Below, one piece after another: positions 44,497 to 54,774 of a stretch of DNA of 64,000 bases (positions within the stretch are counted from its first letter, which is position 1; every line of letters starts with the position of its first letter). The position numbers and the translations under genes are program-made. The notes under the pieces are model-generated. The model did not search any database. It saw only the letters and a list, made by a program, of their open reading frames with translations, and was not told the origin of the DNA. The stretch lies in contig NZ_CP016286.1 in NCBI RefSeq assembly GCF_001679785.1, positions 744,001 to 808,000 on the forward strand, given 5' to 3'. This DNA comes from Rhizobium leguminosarum (GTDB lineage: Bacteria; Pseudomonadota; Alphaproteobacteria; Rhizobiales; Rhizobiaceae).

Positions 44497-46689
44497 ATGC
44501 GCAAAGCCCGCAGTGTCATCATATGGGCCGTGGTTTCGCTCTGCATGATCGTGCTGATCACGCTGCCGGTTAACCTGCAGACCCAGCTCATCACCAGCAT
44601 CACGGTCGTGACTGTCATGGCGCTGATCAAGATTCTGAAGGGCGAGGGGACCTGGCGCCTGGTGGCGCTCGCCTTCGGCACGTCGATCGTGCTGCGTTAT
44701 GTTTACTGGCGCACCACCAATACGCTGCCGCCTCTGAACCAGTTGGAAAACTTCATTCCCGGCCTGCTGCTCTATCTTGCCGAAATGTATAGCGTCGCGA
44801 TGCTGGCGCTCAGCCTGTTCATTGTTGCCACACCGTTGCCGTCGCGCCCCTCGCGTGCCGCCAACCCCGGGCGCCTCCCGCATGTCGACGTCTTCGTGCC
44901 ATCCTACAACGAGGATGCCGGCCTTTTGGGAAACACACTGGCCGCCGCCAAGGCCATGGATTATCCGGCCGAAAAGCTGCATGTGTGGCTGCTCGACGAC
45001 GGCGCGACCTTGCAGAAGCGCAACTCCGGCAAGCTGCTCGAAGCCCAGGCGGCCGCGGCCCGGCATATCGAGTTGAAGCAGCTCTGCGACGATCTCGATG
45101 TCCACTACCTCACGCGCGACCGCAACGAGCACGCCAAGGCCGGCAACCTCAACAACGGCATGAAACATTCGACCGGCGAACTCATCGCCGTCTTCGATGC
45201 CGACCACGCGCCGGCCCGCGATTTCCTGCTCGAGACCGTCGGTTACTTCGAAGACGATCCGAAGCTGTTCCTCGTCCAGACCCCGCACTTCTTCATCAAT
45301 CCCGATCCGCTGGAACGCAACCTGCGCACCTTCGACAAGATGCCGAGCGAGAACGAGATGTTCTACGGCATCATCCAGCGCGGCCTCGATAAATGGAACG
45401 CCGCCTTCTTCTGCGGTTCGGCCGCCGTTTTGAGCCGCAGGGCGCTCGAATCCCAGAACGGCTTCAGTGGAATCAGCATCACCGAGGATTGCGAGACGGC
45501 GCTGGCGCTCCACGGCAGCGGCTGGAACAGCATCTATGTCGACAAGCCGCTGATCGCCGGCCTGCAGCCGGCCACCTTCGCAAGCTTCATCGGCCAGCGC
45601 AGCCGCTGGGCTCAGGGCATGATGCAGATCCTGCGTTTCCGCTTTCCGCTTCTGAAGCGCGGCCTGACGATCCCGCAGCGTTTCTGCTATATGTCCTCCA
45701 CGCTGTTCTGGCTCTTCCCGTTCCCGCGCACGATCTTCCTGTTTGCGCCGCTCTTCTACCTGTTCTTCGACCTGGAAATCTTCACAGCCTCGGGCGGCGA
45801 GTTCCTCGCCTACACGCTTGCCTATATGCTCGTGAATCTGATGATGCAGAATTACCTCTACGGGTCGTTCCGCTGGCCCTGGATTTCAGAGCTCTACGAA
45901 TATGTTCAGACCGTGCATCTGCTGCCGGCAGTCGTCTCCGTCATGCTCAATCCGCGAAAGCCGACTTTCAAGGTCACCGCCAAGGACGAATCGATTGCCG
46001 TCAGCCGACTGTCGGAAATCAGCCGTCCGTTCTTCGTCATCTTTGCGGTTCAGATCGTCGCGCTCGTCATCACCATCTACAAAATCTATGCCGAGCCCTA
46101 TAAGGCCGACGTCACGCTCGTCGTCGGCGGATGGAATCTCATCAACCTGATCATGGCTGGCTGCGCGCTCGGTGTCGTGTCGGAGCGCGGCGAGCGCGCC
46201 TTGTCCCGTCGCGTCCGCGTCAACCGGCGCTGCGAATTCGGCGTCAACGGCAAGTGGTACGCGGCCTCGATCGAGGACGTTTCCGTCCACGGTGCCAGGC
46301 TTCACATCTTCAACAAGCAGCTCGACGAGATGCTGGTTGGCGCACTCGGAGAGATCCGCTTCCGGCCCTATAGCGGCGCGGAACTGGAAACCCTGCCGCT
46401 CATCGTCCGAAATATCGAGCCGACGGGCGATATCAGCAATGTCGGTTGCCAGTACATGCCGAAAAGCGCACTTGATCATCGCCTGATCGCCGACCTGATG
46501 TTTGCCAATTCCGATCAGTGGACAGAGTTCCAGGCCTCGCGCCGTCGCAATCCGGGCCTGATCCGTGGCACCATCTGGTTCCTCGGCCTGTCGTTCTACC
46601 AGACGAGCCGCGGCCTCATTTACTTCTTCCGCAGCATGCGGCCGGAGAGGGAAGCCCAGCAGAAGGCGGCAAAGGTCAACGCCGGATGA
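44497..46689 (+). CDS. bcsA: Cellulose synthase catalytic subunit
   Basis: The inner-membrane GT2 enzyme that polymerises UDP-glucose into beta-1,4-glucan and extrudes it. The 730-residue protein has membrane helices before and after the GT domain. The catalytic set is complete: LLDDG (D167-D168), DADHAP (234-239), TED (D331 as general base) and QRSRW (367-371), plus the acceptor motif FFCGS. A C-terminal PilZ domain has the Arg cluster RRVRVNRR and DVSVHG, so c-di-GMP should activate it. AAGGA precedes the ATG at 44497. The stop overlaps the bcsB ATG. Confidence 0.95.
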   Translation: MRKARSVIIWAVVSLCMIVLITLPVNLQTQLITSITVVTVMALIKILKGEGTWRLVALAFGTSIVLRYVYWRTTNTLPPLNQLENFIPGLLLYLAEMYSVAMLALSLFIVATPLPSRPSRAANPGRLPHVDVFVPSYNEDAGLLGNTLAAAKAMDYPAEKLHVWLLDDGATLQKRNSGKLLEAQAAAARHIELKQLCDDLDVHYLTRDRNEHAKAGNLNNGMKHSTGELIAVFDADHAPARDFLLETVGYFEDDPKLFLVQTPHFFINPDPLERNLRTFDKMPSENEMFYGIIQRGLDKWNAAFFCGSAAVLSRRALESQNGFSGISITEDCETALALHGSGWNSIYVDKPLIAGLQPATFASFIGQRSRWAQGMMQILRFRFPLLKRGLTIPQRFCYMSSTLFWLFPFPRTIFLFAPLFYLFFDLEIFTASGGEFLAYTLAYMLVNLMMQNYLYGSFRWPWISELYEYVQTVHLLPAVVSVMLNPRKPTFKVTAKDESIAVSRLSEISRPFFVIFAVQIVALVITIYKIYAEPYKADVTLVVGGWNLINLIMAGCALGVVSERGERALSRRVRVNRRCEFGVNGKWYAASIEDVSVHGARLHIFNKQLDEMLVGALGEIRFRPYSGAELETLPLIVRNIEPTGDISNVGCQYMPKSALDHRLIADLMFANSDQWTEFQASRRRNPGLIRGTIWFLGLSFYQTSRGLIYFFRSMRPEREAQQKAAKVNAG

Positions 46690-49085
46690 GAAAGATCGTC
46701 GCTGCCTCGCTTCTCCTGCTGAATGCCTCCGCCTTCGCCTTCGCCCAGGCGCAGACGGCGCCCTTCGACATGTCCGGCGAGCGGCCGCCCGGGGCATCCG
46801 TTACCCCGAGATTGACGTCGCCTACGCCGCCCGCAACCCCGGCCGCTCCTGTTCCTCCGGCGGTCGTCGCCCAGCCGCAGCCGGCGGCGCCTGCGCCCCA
46901 GCCAGCCGCCACGGCAAATACCGCCGTGCCGCGCCCCGGTGATGTCCGTCGCTATGTCGTGCCCTTTTCGCAACTCGGTCTCGGCGGCGAATACGATCGC
47001 CGGTCATGGTCGGTCTATCTGACGCCGGAGCAGGCGGCGGCCAAGGCAAGCTTCACCTTCGCCTACCAGAATGCGATCGTCGTCGCGCCCGAGGCCTCGG
47101 CGCTGACCGTCTATCTCAACAACCGCCCGATCGGCCAGCAGCGCGTCGGTTCGCCGGATGGCCCGTCGGCCGTCACGTTCGAGGTTCCGCCCAGTCTGCT
47201 GCAGCCCGGCGCCAATCTCGTCACCTTCGAAGCCGATCAGCGCCACCGAACAGATTGCAGCATCCAATCGACTTATGAACTGTGGTCGAATATCGATCCG
47301 GCCGGAACCTTTCTGAGCTTTACCGGCAGGGATGTCGCCCAGCTATCGAGCGCCGACGCAATCCGCGCCATCGGCGTCGACGGTGCCGGCAAGACGGAGT
47401 TCGATATCGTTGTCCCGGCGCTGGAGCAGCCGGGAACCACCAAGCCGCTGCTACGGCTGGCGCAGGGCCTGTCGGTGCTGAGCAGCATGCCGAACCAGAT
47501 CTTTGCCTTCAGCACTGCTTCGCTTCCGGCCGGCGGGCCTGGCAAGCTCAGCGTGCTCGTCGGTACTGCGGCAGAACTGCGGCCGATCTTTCCGGGCCTG
47601 CCGCCCGGTGCCGAAAGTGCGGCACTCGCCGCTTTCGTCACCGATCCGCGCAGCGGCTTGCCGGTACTTCTGATCAGCGGCCCCTCCTGGCAGGCGGTCT
47701 CCTCGGCGATCGATACCATCGTCTCGCCGACAGACCGGTCCTCGGATATCCGCCGAGACGTGTTGACCACCGAGCGCTGGAGCGCGCCGAACGCGCCGCT
47801 GGTCTTTTCCGGTACGAATATCGCCCTGTCGCAGCTCGGCGTGAAGACCACCGAATTCTCCGGCCGGCGGTTGCGGACCAGCTTTAATGTTGCCGTACCG
47901 GCCGATTTTTATGCCAATGCCTATGGCGAGGCGAAGGTGCTGCTCGACGCCGCCTATACCGATAACGTAATGCCCGGCAGTCACATCGATATCTACGTCA
48001 ATGACAACATCGCCTCCACCGTGCCGATCACGACGACATCAGGCGGCATTCTCCGTCATCTGCCGATCCGCGTGACGATGCGGCACTTCAAGCCCGGCCT
48101 CAATTCGGTGGCGATCGAGGCGATCCTGATGACCAAGGACGATGCCGTCTGTGCGCCGGGCTCGACCGCCGGCGCCACCCCGCGCTTTGCCCTGTTCGAT
48201 ACCTCCGAACTGCAAATTCCGGATTTCGCCCGCGTCGGTCAACGTCCGAACCTGGCGGCAATGGCCGGCACCGCCTATCCCTATGGCCGGGCCACGGAAC
48301 CGACGCCGCTTTTCATCGACCGCATCGATGCCGACACGCTTTCGGCAGCCGCCACGCTGCTCGGTCAGATGGCGATCACCGCCGGCCATCCGATCGCCGT
48401 TGAAACCGTCGCCTCGCCGAATACGATCGGCGATCGTGACGCGATCTTCATCGGCTCCATCTCGCAGATGCCGGCAACCGCGCTGTCGCAGACCAATATC
48501 GCCACGGCGAGCCAGGCCTCGTGGCATCCCGTGGCCGATACGCAGGCGGGCGTCGTCGATACCGGTACGGCCTTCGAGGAGTGGAATTCCAAGGTCAGCG
48601 GCGGTGTCTTGCGCAACCGGATCACTGCGTTCCGCGAGTGGGTGTCGCGTAATTTCGATATCTCCCGCAGCTCGCTGCAATTCATCCCCGGCGCCGAGCA
48701 GATTTTCACGCCGGCCAACGCCGACACGCTGCTGATCGCACAGGGCTCCAGCCCCGCGGGAGCCGGCGCCTGGACCGTGGTGGCGGCGCCATCGGCGAAG
48801 GATTTGCGCGAAGGGCTCGAGGTTCTGACCACGCAGCTGAACTGGCCGCAGATATCGGGCCACATCACCACCTATTCGAGCAAGACAGGCAAGATCGAGA
48901 CCGTGCCCGTCACCCGTTTCGATTTTGTGCCGTCCACACCCTGGTCGATCTCCAATTACCGCCTGATCGCCGCCAACTGGCTGTCGACGAATATCCTCTC
49001 CTATGCCTCCCTGCTGGTCGTCTTCGTGCTGCTGATCGGGGTCACCACGTCAAGCATGCTCAGAAGACTGGGTCGGTCGAAATGA
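46686..49085 (+). CDS. bcsB: Cellulose synthase regulatory / periplasmic subunit BcsB
   Basis: The periplasmic partner that guides the emerging glucan and is needed for BcsA activity. The 799-residue protein has a signal peptide (about 1-22), a Pro/Ala-rich linker (about 35-80), two jelly-roll and ferredoxin-like repeats as in the family, and a single C-terminal membrane anchor (ASLLVVFVLLIGVTTSSML). The start overlaps the bcsA stop (ATGA). Its stop overlaps the bcsZ start in the same way. Confidence 0.94.
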   Translation: MRKIVAASLLLLNASAFAFAQAQTAPFDMSGERPPGASVTPRLTSPTPPATPAAPVPPAVVAQPQPAAPAPQPAATANTAVPRPGDVRRYVVPFSQLGLGGEYDRRSWSVYLTPEQAAAKASFTFAYQNAIVVAPEASALTVYLNNRPIGQQRVGSPDGPSAVTFEVPPSLLQPGANLVTFEADQRHRTDCSIQSTYELWSNIDPAGTFLSFTGRDVAQLSSADAIRAIGVDGAGKTEFDIVVPALEQPGTTKPLLRLAQGLSVLSSMPNQIFAFSTASLPAGGPGKLSVLVGTAAELRPIFPGLPPGAESAALAAFVTDPRSGLPVLLISGPSWQAVSSAIDTIVSPTDRSSDIRRDVLTTERWSAPNAPLVFSGTNIALSQLGVKTTEFSGRRLRTSFNVAVPADFYANAYGEAKVLLDAAYTDNVMPGSHIDIYVNDNIASTVPITTTSGGILRHLPIRVTMRHFKPGLNSVAIEAILMTKDDAVCAPGSTAGATPRFALFDTSELQIPDFARVGQRPNLAAMAGTAYPYGRATEPTPLFIDRIDADTLSAAATLLGQMAITAGHPIAVETVASPNTIGDRDAIFIGSISQMPATALSQTNIATASQASWHPVADTQAGVVDTGTAFEEWNSKVSGGVLRNRITAFREWVSRNFDISRSSLQFIPGAEQIFTPANADTLLIAQGSSPAGAGAWTVVAAPSAKDLREGLEVLTTQLNWPQISGHITTYSSKTGKIETVPVTRFDFVPSTPWSISNYRLIAANWLSTNILSYASLLVVFVLLIGVTTSSMLRRLGRSK

Positions 49086-50128
49086 GGCGGTGGCGCGCAC
49101 TCCTGCTTGCGGCATCGGTCGCGCTCGCTCCCGGGGGAGCGCCCGCCGTTGCGCAGCAGGCAATGATCAATGCCGGCGCATGGTCGGCCTACAAGGCGAA
49201 GTTTCTCGATGCGACCGGCCGCATCATCGATAACGGCAACGGCAATATCAGCCACAGCGAAGGGCAGGGTTATGGCATGCTGCTCGCCTATCTCGCAGCC
49301 AGCCCTGCCGACTTCGAGCAGATCTGGTATTTTACCCGCACGGAGCTGCTGCTGCGCGACGATGGCCTGGCCGTCTGGAAGTGGGATCCGAACGGCAAGC
49401 CGCACGTCACGGACACCAACAACGCCTCGGATGGCGACATGCTGATCGCCTATGCGCTGGCGCTTGCCGGCACGGCGTGGAAACGCAACGACTATATCCT
49501 CGCCGCCTCCCGAATGGCGCAAGCCCTGCTTGCCGAAACCGTTGTGCACTCGTCCGGCCACACGCTCCTGCTGCCGGGGAGTGAGGGTTTTGCCGCTACC
49601 GACCGTGAAGATGGCCCCGTCGTCAACCCGTCCTACTGGATTTACGAGGCGATCCCGGTGATGGCGGCGCTCGCTCCCTCGGATGCCTGGCAAAAACTAT
49701 CGGACGACGGCTTAACGCTGTTGAAGACGATGCAGTTCGGGCCGCGCAAGCTTCCAGCCGAATGGGTGAGCCTCAGCGGCCAGCCGCAGCCGGCACAGGG
49801 TTTCGACGCCGAGTTTGCCTATAATGCCATCCGCATCCCGCTCTATCTCGCTCGTGGCGGTGTCACCGACAAGGCGCTGCTAACCCGCCTGCAACAAGGG
49901 ATGTCGCAAGACGGCGTTCCCGCCACGATCGATCTGAGCACCGGCCGGCCGAAGGCTGTATTGTCGGATCCTGGTTATCGTATTGTTAACGATGTTGTGG
50001 CCTGTGTGGTCGATGGGACCAAGTTGCCGGTCTCGGCCCTGCAATTTGCGCCCGCACTCTATTATCCGTCCACGCTCCAGCTGCTGGGGTTGGCCTATAT
50101 TGGGGAGAAGCATCCGGAGTGTCTGTGA
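49082..50128 (+). CDS. bcsZ: Endo-1,4-beta-glucanase of the cellulose operon (GH8)
   Basis: A secreted glycoside hydrolase that trims or edits nascent cellulose (CelC in rhizobia). The 348-residue protein has a signal peptide (cleavage near AVAQQ). The GH8 acid is E60 (ISHSEGQGYGML) and the partner Asp is D117 (NNASDGDMLIAYAL). VNPSYWIYEAIPVM is a further family signature. Overlaps bcsB by 4 bp and the next gene by 10 bp, so translation is coupled through the operon. Confidence 0.94.
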   Translation: MRRWRALLLAASVALAPGGAPAVAQQAMINAGAWSAYKAKFLDATGRIIDNGNGNISHSEGQGYGMLLAYLAASPADFEQIWYFTRTELLLRDDGLAVWKWDPNGKPHVTDTNNASDGDMLIAYALALAGTAWKRNDYILAASRMAQALLAETVVHSSGHTLLLPGSEGFAATDREDGPVVNPSYWIYEAIPVMAALAPSDAWQKLSDDGLTLLKTMQFGPRKLPAEWVSLSGQPQPAQGFDAEFAYNAIRIPLYLARGGVTDKALLTRLQQGMSQDGVPATIDLSTGRPKAVLSDPGYRIVNDVVACVVDGTKLPVSALQFAPALYYPSTLQLLGLAYIGEKHPECL

Positions 50129-52485
50129 AGTCTTCTCTCGTGGCGGTTTCAGCGGCAGTTGTGGTGGCGACCCTCGTCACCGGGCTGAAAGATCGTGCCG
50201 CTTTGCAGGAAAAGTTCGGCCTTGGGGCCGCCGGCAAGCCGTCGCCGGAGCTGATGATGATGGGCCGCATCAAACCGACGGATGGTCCTGCCGGCGATCC
50301 CGAGTTCAACGCGCAACTCGTCGCCGACAAGATAGAGGCGATCACTTCCCCGCCGCCAGCACCGGACAGGTCCGAGCCGGATGCCGCTGCATCGCAGCCT
50401 GCGGCACCTCAGACGGCTGCTCCGCCGGCTCAGACGGTCGCCCAGCCGGCACCAGTCACACCCCCCATCGTTTCCAAGCCGCCGGCACCACAGCAGGCGG
50501 CCGCGGCGCCGCAGCCTACCGTCGATGAAAGTGCGCTTCGTTATTTCGCCAGCCGCGGCGACAAGGTGCGCCTGCAGGCCGAAATCTCCCGCCTTCAGGC
50601 GCTCTATCCGAACTGGGTTCCGCCAGCCGATCCGCTCGCCGTGCCGCAGAATGGCGACAAGCAGCTCGAGGCCATGTGGCAGCTCTATTCCGATGGCCGC
50701 TATGCGGAACTGCGCAAGGCCGTCGCCGACCGCCAGGCAGCCGATGCCGGATGGCAGCCGCCGGCCGATCTGCTCGACCGGCTTGACGTCGCCGAGGCCC
50801 GTGCCCGCCTCGTCAATGCTTCGGACCTCAAGCAATATGCGACTGTGGTCGATATCGCTGCCGCAACACCGAGCCTGCTCACCTGCAGCGAGGTCGATGT
50901 TCTCTGGCGCGTGGCCGAAGCCTTCATCCAGACGGAGAGGGCGCAGCGCGGCCAGGACGCCTACATCTATATCCTGAAGAACTGCACCAATCCGGCCGAG
51001 CGGCAGGCGACGGTCGAGAAGGCCTCGACGCTGCTTGCCTACCAGCCGATGCAGGCGCTGCTCGCGCTGGAGAGGCCTGCCGCCGACGGCAACAAGGAAT
51101 TCGACGCGATTCGCGACAACCTCGCCCGACGCTTCATGGCCGAGGGCGATGACGATCCGAATCTCGCCATCGCGCCCGATTATATCGCCCGCCTCGAAAA
51201 ACTCGCCGAGACGGAGGGGCTTGCCCCCGATGCGCTGCTGCTCGGCTGGTACCAGCTTCGCCGCAACAATGATGCCGATGCCGAGAAATGGTTCCGTGCC
51301 GCCCGAGCCAAGCAAGATTCGGCGACCGCTTCGCAGGGGCTGGCGCTGGCGCTGATCGCCCGCAAGGCGCCTAAGGAAGCCGAAGAGGTGATGTTCCGCT
51401 GGCGCACCGATTCCGAGGATGCGACATCAACCTATCTCGCCGCCACCGCCAACCTGATGGCGCTGCAGCCGCCGGCCGATCTGGCCGAAGACGTGCTGCA
51501 CCGCATCGCTGGCGAGGTCATCGCCCGCAAATACGTGCCGACGGCGCAGCAGTTCGGCTGGTATGCCCGTTCCCTCAACCAGTTCCAGACCGCCGCACGC
51601 TGGTTCGAGACGGCGCTTGCCTGGAAACCTGATGACGAACCGTCCGCCTATGGCCTTGTCATCACCCGCGAGCAACTGAGCGACCGCAAGGGCGTGCTCG
51701 ACCTCCAGCGCGCCTGGGCCGGCCGGTCGAGCCGGATCACCAATCTCGAAGACACGTCCTCCCTGATGCCGAACGCCGTCACGCCGCCGCCGGCGAAGGG
51801 GGGGCTTGTCGCACAGCAACCGGCTCAACCGGCGCAGCGCCCCCCGGCCGAGCCGCTTCCGGCAGAGCGCCGCGTGATCCTGCAGCCGGGTGCGGAAGTG
51901 GTCGTTCGTGCGGCGAGACCGGCGATGGACACGGTGACCGTCCCGCGCGGCCCGCGCCAGACGCGCGGCTGCTCGAGGACCATCGACGCGGGGCAGCTTA
52001 AGCCGGCCGACGCGCTGTCGCGCGGCTGGTGCCTGATGGATATCAACCGGCCGATGGAGGCGATCTCGGCCTTCGAGGCCGCATTGCAGAGCCCGGCCCG
52101 CAAGGTCCGTGAAGACGCAGCCTATGGCCAGAGCCTTGCCTATCTCCGCGCCGGTCTTTCCACCAATGCCGCTGTCGCGGCCACCAAGGCGCCGCAGAAC
52201 CGCCAGCGCGCCGCCGAGCTTCAGGTGGCGATCCTCGCAGACCGTGCGCTTTCGGCCTTCGATGCCGGCCGTTATCGCGAAACTCTCATCTATCTCGATC
52301 AGCGCGCCCAGCTGCAGCAGGAACGCATCGACCTGATGGTTCTGCGCGGCTATTGCTACCTCAATCTCAAAATGTACGGCGATGCGACCCGTATCTTCGA
52401 AGCCACTGCCGCAACCGGCAGCCGCGACGCCGCCCGCGGTCTTGCCGACGTCCGTAACGTCACGCATCCAGACACCAACAACTGA
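50119..52485 (+). CDS. TPR-rich cellulose-operon protein (BcsC / BcsK-like)
   Basis: A 788-residue protein with an N-terminal hydrophobic anchor (about 5-22), a Pro/Ala/Gln-rich linker (about 75-135) and a long all-helical region with tetratricopeptide-like repeats to the end. It sits where bcsC lies in enterobacteria but is about 370 residues shorter and shows no C-terminal outer-membrane barrel. In the rhizobial type of operon a TPR protein called BcsK takes this place; I infer it belongs there. GTG start at 50119 (GTG at 50125 also possible) within the bcsZ 3' end. Confidence 0.82.
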   Translation: MSVKSSLVAVSAAVVVATLVTGLKDRAALQEKFGLGAAGKPSPELMMMGRIKPTDGPAGDPEFNAQLVADKIEAITSPPPAPDRSEPDAAASQPAAPQTAAPPAQTVAQPAPVTPPIVSKPPAPQQAAAAPQPTVDESALRYFASRGDKVRLQAEISRLQALYPNWVPPADPLAVPQNGDKQLEAMWQLYSDGRYAELRKAVADRQAADAGWQPPADLLDRLDVAEARARLVNASDLKQYATVVDIAAATPSLLTCSEVDVLWRVAEAFIQTERAQRGQDAYIYILKNCTNPAERQATVEKASTLLAYQPMQALLALERPAADGNKEFDAIRDNLARRFMAEGDDDPNLAIAPDYIARLEKLAETEGLAPDALLLGWYQLRRNNDADAEKWFRAARAKQDSATASQGLALALIARKAPKEAEEVMFRWRTDSEDATSTYLAATANLMALQPPADLAEDVLHRIAGEVIARKYVPTAQQFGWYARSLNQFQTAARWFETALAWKPDDEPSAYGLVITREQLSDRKGVLDLQRAWAGRSSRITNLEDTSSLMPNAVTPPPAKGGLVAQQPAQPAQRPPAEPLPAERRVILQPGAEVVVRAARPAMDTVTVPRGPRQTRGCSRTIDAGQLKPADALSRGWCLMDINRPMEAISAFEAALQSPARKVREDAAYGQSLAYLRAGLSTNAAVAATKAPQNRQRAAELQVAILADRALSAFDAGRYRETLIYLDQRAQLQQERIDLMVLRGYCYLNLKMYGDATRIFEATAATGSRDAARGLADVRNVTHPDTNN

Positions 52486-52561
52486 CGTTGACGCCGTTTC
52501 CGCTCTCCGCTACTCGCCTGCACAAAGGCCGCTCCGGCCTCATGCTTGCAAGGAAAAGCCC

Positions 52562-53230
52562 GTGCCCGCTCTCCATGACATCCTCGACAGATCCTATGAC
52601 GCCTTCCTTTTCGACATGGACGGAACGCTGCTGAATTCTATTGCGGTCGTCGAACGCGTCTGGAGTGAATGGGCAAGGCGCCACGGCTTCGAGCCGGAGG
52701 TCTTCCTGAAGACGATCCACGGCATCCGCGCCTCCGATGTGATCCGCGGGCTTGGCTTGCCTGGCGTCGATCCGGCACATGAGGCGGATCTGCTGCTCGC
52801 CGAGGAAATGGAGGATGTCTCCGGCATCGTCGAGATCCCCGACGCCGTTCGTTTCCTCAATGCCATCGCCGATGGCAAATGGGCGATCGTCACCTCGGCG
52901 CCGATCGAGCTCGCCAGGCGCCGCATGGCCGCTGCCGGCGTCCCGATGCCGAAGGTCATCGTCAGCGGCCAAGAGGTCAAATCAGGCAAGCCCAGCCCCG
53001 AAGGATATCTGCTCGGTGCAAGTCGCCTCGGTGTCGATCCGAAAAAATGCCTGGTCTTCGAAGATGCGGTCGCCGGCATCCTCGCCGGCGAGGCCGCCGG
53101 CGCCGACGTCACCGTCATCACCGAAACGCACGCCACGCCCTTCGAAACGCCGCATTTTTCGATCGCCAACTACCAGGCATGGCAGCCTCGTCAAACCGCC
53201 GAAGGCCGGCTGAGGCTCGCGGCGATCTGA
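52562..53230 (+). CDS. HAD-superfamily sugar phosphatase
   Basis: A 222-residue cytoplasmic phosphatase. Motif I is FDMDGT (nucleophile D18, acid D20), motif II VTSAPIE, motif III K in SGKPSPEGY, and motif IV EDAVAGILAG. A helical cap lies between motifs I and II, as in sugar-phosphate and glycerol-phosphate phosphatases. The GTG start at 52562 has AAGGAAAA upstream; the longer frame from 52382 overlaps the preceding gene antisense-free but in a wrong-looking composition. It follows the cellulose operon by 76 bp and may be cotranscribed. Confidence 0.87.
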   Translation: MPALHDILDRSYDAFLFDMDGTLLNSIAVVERVWSEWARRHGFEPEVFLKTIHGIRASDVIRGLGLPGVDPAHEADLLLAEEMEDVSGIVEIPDAVRFLNAIADGKWAIVTSAPIELARRRMAAAGVPMPKVIVSGQEVKSGKPSPEGYLLGASRLGVDPKKCLVFEDAVAGILAGEAAGADVTVITETHATPFETPHFSIANYQAWQPRQTAEGRLRLAAI

Positions 53231-53328
53231 CCATTCGCGCAAACCGCCTCCTTTTTCTTGAAGGCAAGGTTTTTCCGCTTGCATTGCACGCGCTGAAAAA
53301 CTAAACGAAGCAAGCCGTTTCGGCAGGT

Positions 53329-53405
<77 letters not shown>

Positions 53406-53602
53406 TTTATCCCCTTGAAAAACCCAGTCAGAATGTCACTTTTCTTCGTCCCGCCAGCGGCGGAGAGCGGAACGAGACGTCGGCAGAAATGCTGAAACGG
53501 GAACTGTAAGTCCCGAAAAATCCCGAACGAAAATGCCATTTGTTCTTGTTGCAACAAGCTGTGGCGCCGCCATCGCAAACGGCGGCTGGGATTCGGCCGC
53601 CG

Positions 53603-54235
53603 TCAGTGCGGTTTCTGAGCAATCGCGATCATCGACTTCGCCAGAAGCGGAATCCTCCCGACATATTCGAAGTCGACGTCTTCGAAGCCTGCTTCGACGA
53701 GCAGCGTGCTGAGCGTTCCGGGAGACCAGAATTTGATATGGCCATGGTCCTTCAGCGGCATGAAATGGTCATCCATCTTTCCGCTGACGGCCAATGCCAG
53801 ATTTTTCCAGTAACCGTGAAAAGGCGTCGACATAACGGCGATGCCGCCAGGCTTCACCAGATCATACATGGTGGCCGAGAAAGCCTTGGGATCATAGACA
53901 TGTTCCACCACTTCAAGGCTGATCACGGCATCGAAAGTCCCATACCGGCTGGAAAGATCTTCGTAGCCGGAACCGATTTCCAGCGGAAGATCGGGGTGGG
54001 CCGTTCTCGCTTTCGCGATGCCGTCCTTCGAGGGATCGACACCGACGACGTCATAGCCTTTTTCCGCAAGCACGGCTGCAGCACCGCCGGTGCCGCAACC
54101 GAGGTCGAACACCGCCGTTTCATTTGCCTCCTGGAAACTGTTCTCGAGAACATCGACAACGGCCGGGAGAATATAGGAATGGGCGGTCGCCGGCTTGGCG
54201 TGTACATAGGTCGTAGCGTCCAGTTCGATAGACAT
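53603..54235 (-). CDS. SAM-dependent methyltransferase, UbiG / class I type
   Basis: A 210-residue Rossmann methyltransferase. The SAM motif I is VFDLGCGTGGAAAV (about 42-55), motif II acidic residue in DVVGVDPSK, and post-motifs SLEVVEHVYDP and LVKPGGIAVMSTP. The ATG at 54235 has AGGAGG upstream. Substrate unknown; UbiG-like proteins act on quinone rings or small molecules, while others modify sugars. It points toward the tRNA-Pro gene. Confidence 0.87.
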   Translation of the reverse strand: MSIELDATTYVHAKPATAHSYILPAVVDVLENSFQEANETAVFDLGCGTGGAAAVLAEKGYDVVGVDPSKDGIAKARTAHPDLPLEIGSGYEDLSSRYGTFDAVISLEVVEHVYDPKAFSATMYDLVKPGGIAVMSTPFHGYWKNLALAVSGKMDDHFMPLKDHGHIKFWSPGTLSTLLVEAGFEDVDFEYVGRIPLLAKSMIAIAQKPH

Positions 54236-54774
54236 TTTACCTCCTGAAAATCTTAAGAAAGTGAGCGGCCAATGGTACGGCGGACTTTGACGGGAGTGTG
54301 GTGTCGTTGTGGTATTAAGGTGATTAACGCCAAAGGCGGTCGCGGCGGCTAAGCGTCGCCCGCCGAATGGCTGTAGCGACTGCACGAGACGTCCTCAAGC
54401 ACGCCCGACGCTCGCCCCAGCAAGGATCCCGAAGCTGATTGAACAGGGTGCCCTGAAGATGCTGAAAACGGCCCGCGTTCAGATTGCCGCATTATAGTGG
54501 TTCAAAGCGCCACCGCATCCGGCTCGGCCCTCTTCTACCATTTAAACTAAATAACGCGATGAAATACCCTTTGAAGGTGAGTCATAAATAAATCCTTTAG
54601 TTCTTTTGGTAATCCTTCAGTTGGGAGAGGCGGTATTTGTAGCATTTTGTTAAAATTACACCAAATTTGAAAGTTACTAACCCGATTTTGGATTGCAAAA
54701 ACCTGAAGCCTCTTCGCATTCTCGTGAATATGTGTAGATTAACATTATCCCTGTCACAGATAGCCTAGTCGAGC
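54236..54774. other. AT-rich intergenic region
   Basis: About 539 bp between two divergent genes. The right part (54540-54770) is clearly richer in A and T than the surroundings, with several TTTAAA and TAAATAA stretches. I see no gene, tRNA fragment or repeat copy. It may be a remnant of foreign DNA or an upstream control region. Confidence 0.5.

Noticed and set aside
43672..45513. A 613-codon minus-strand open frame
   Set aside because: It runs antisense to bcsN and bcsA, both with strong family motifs.
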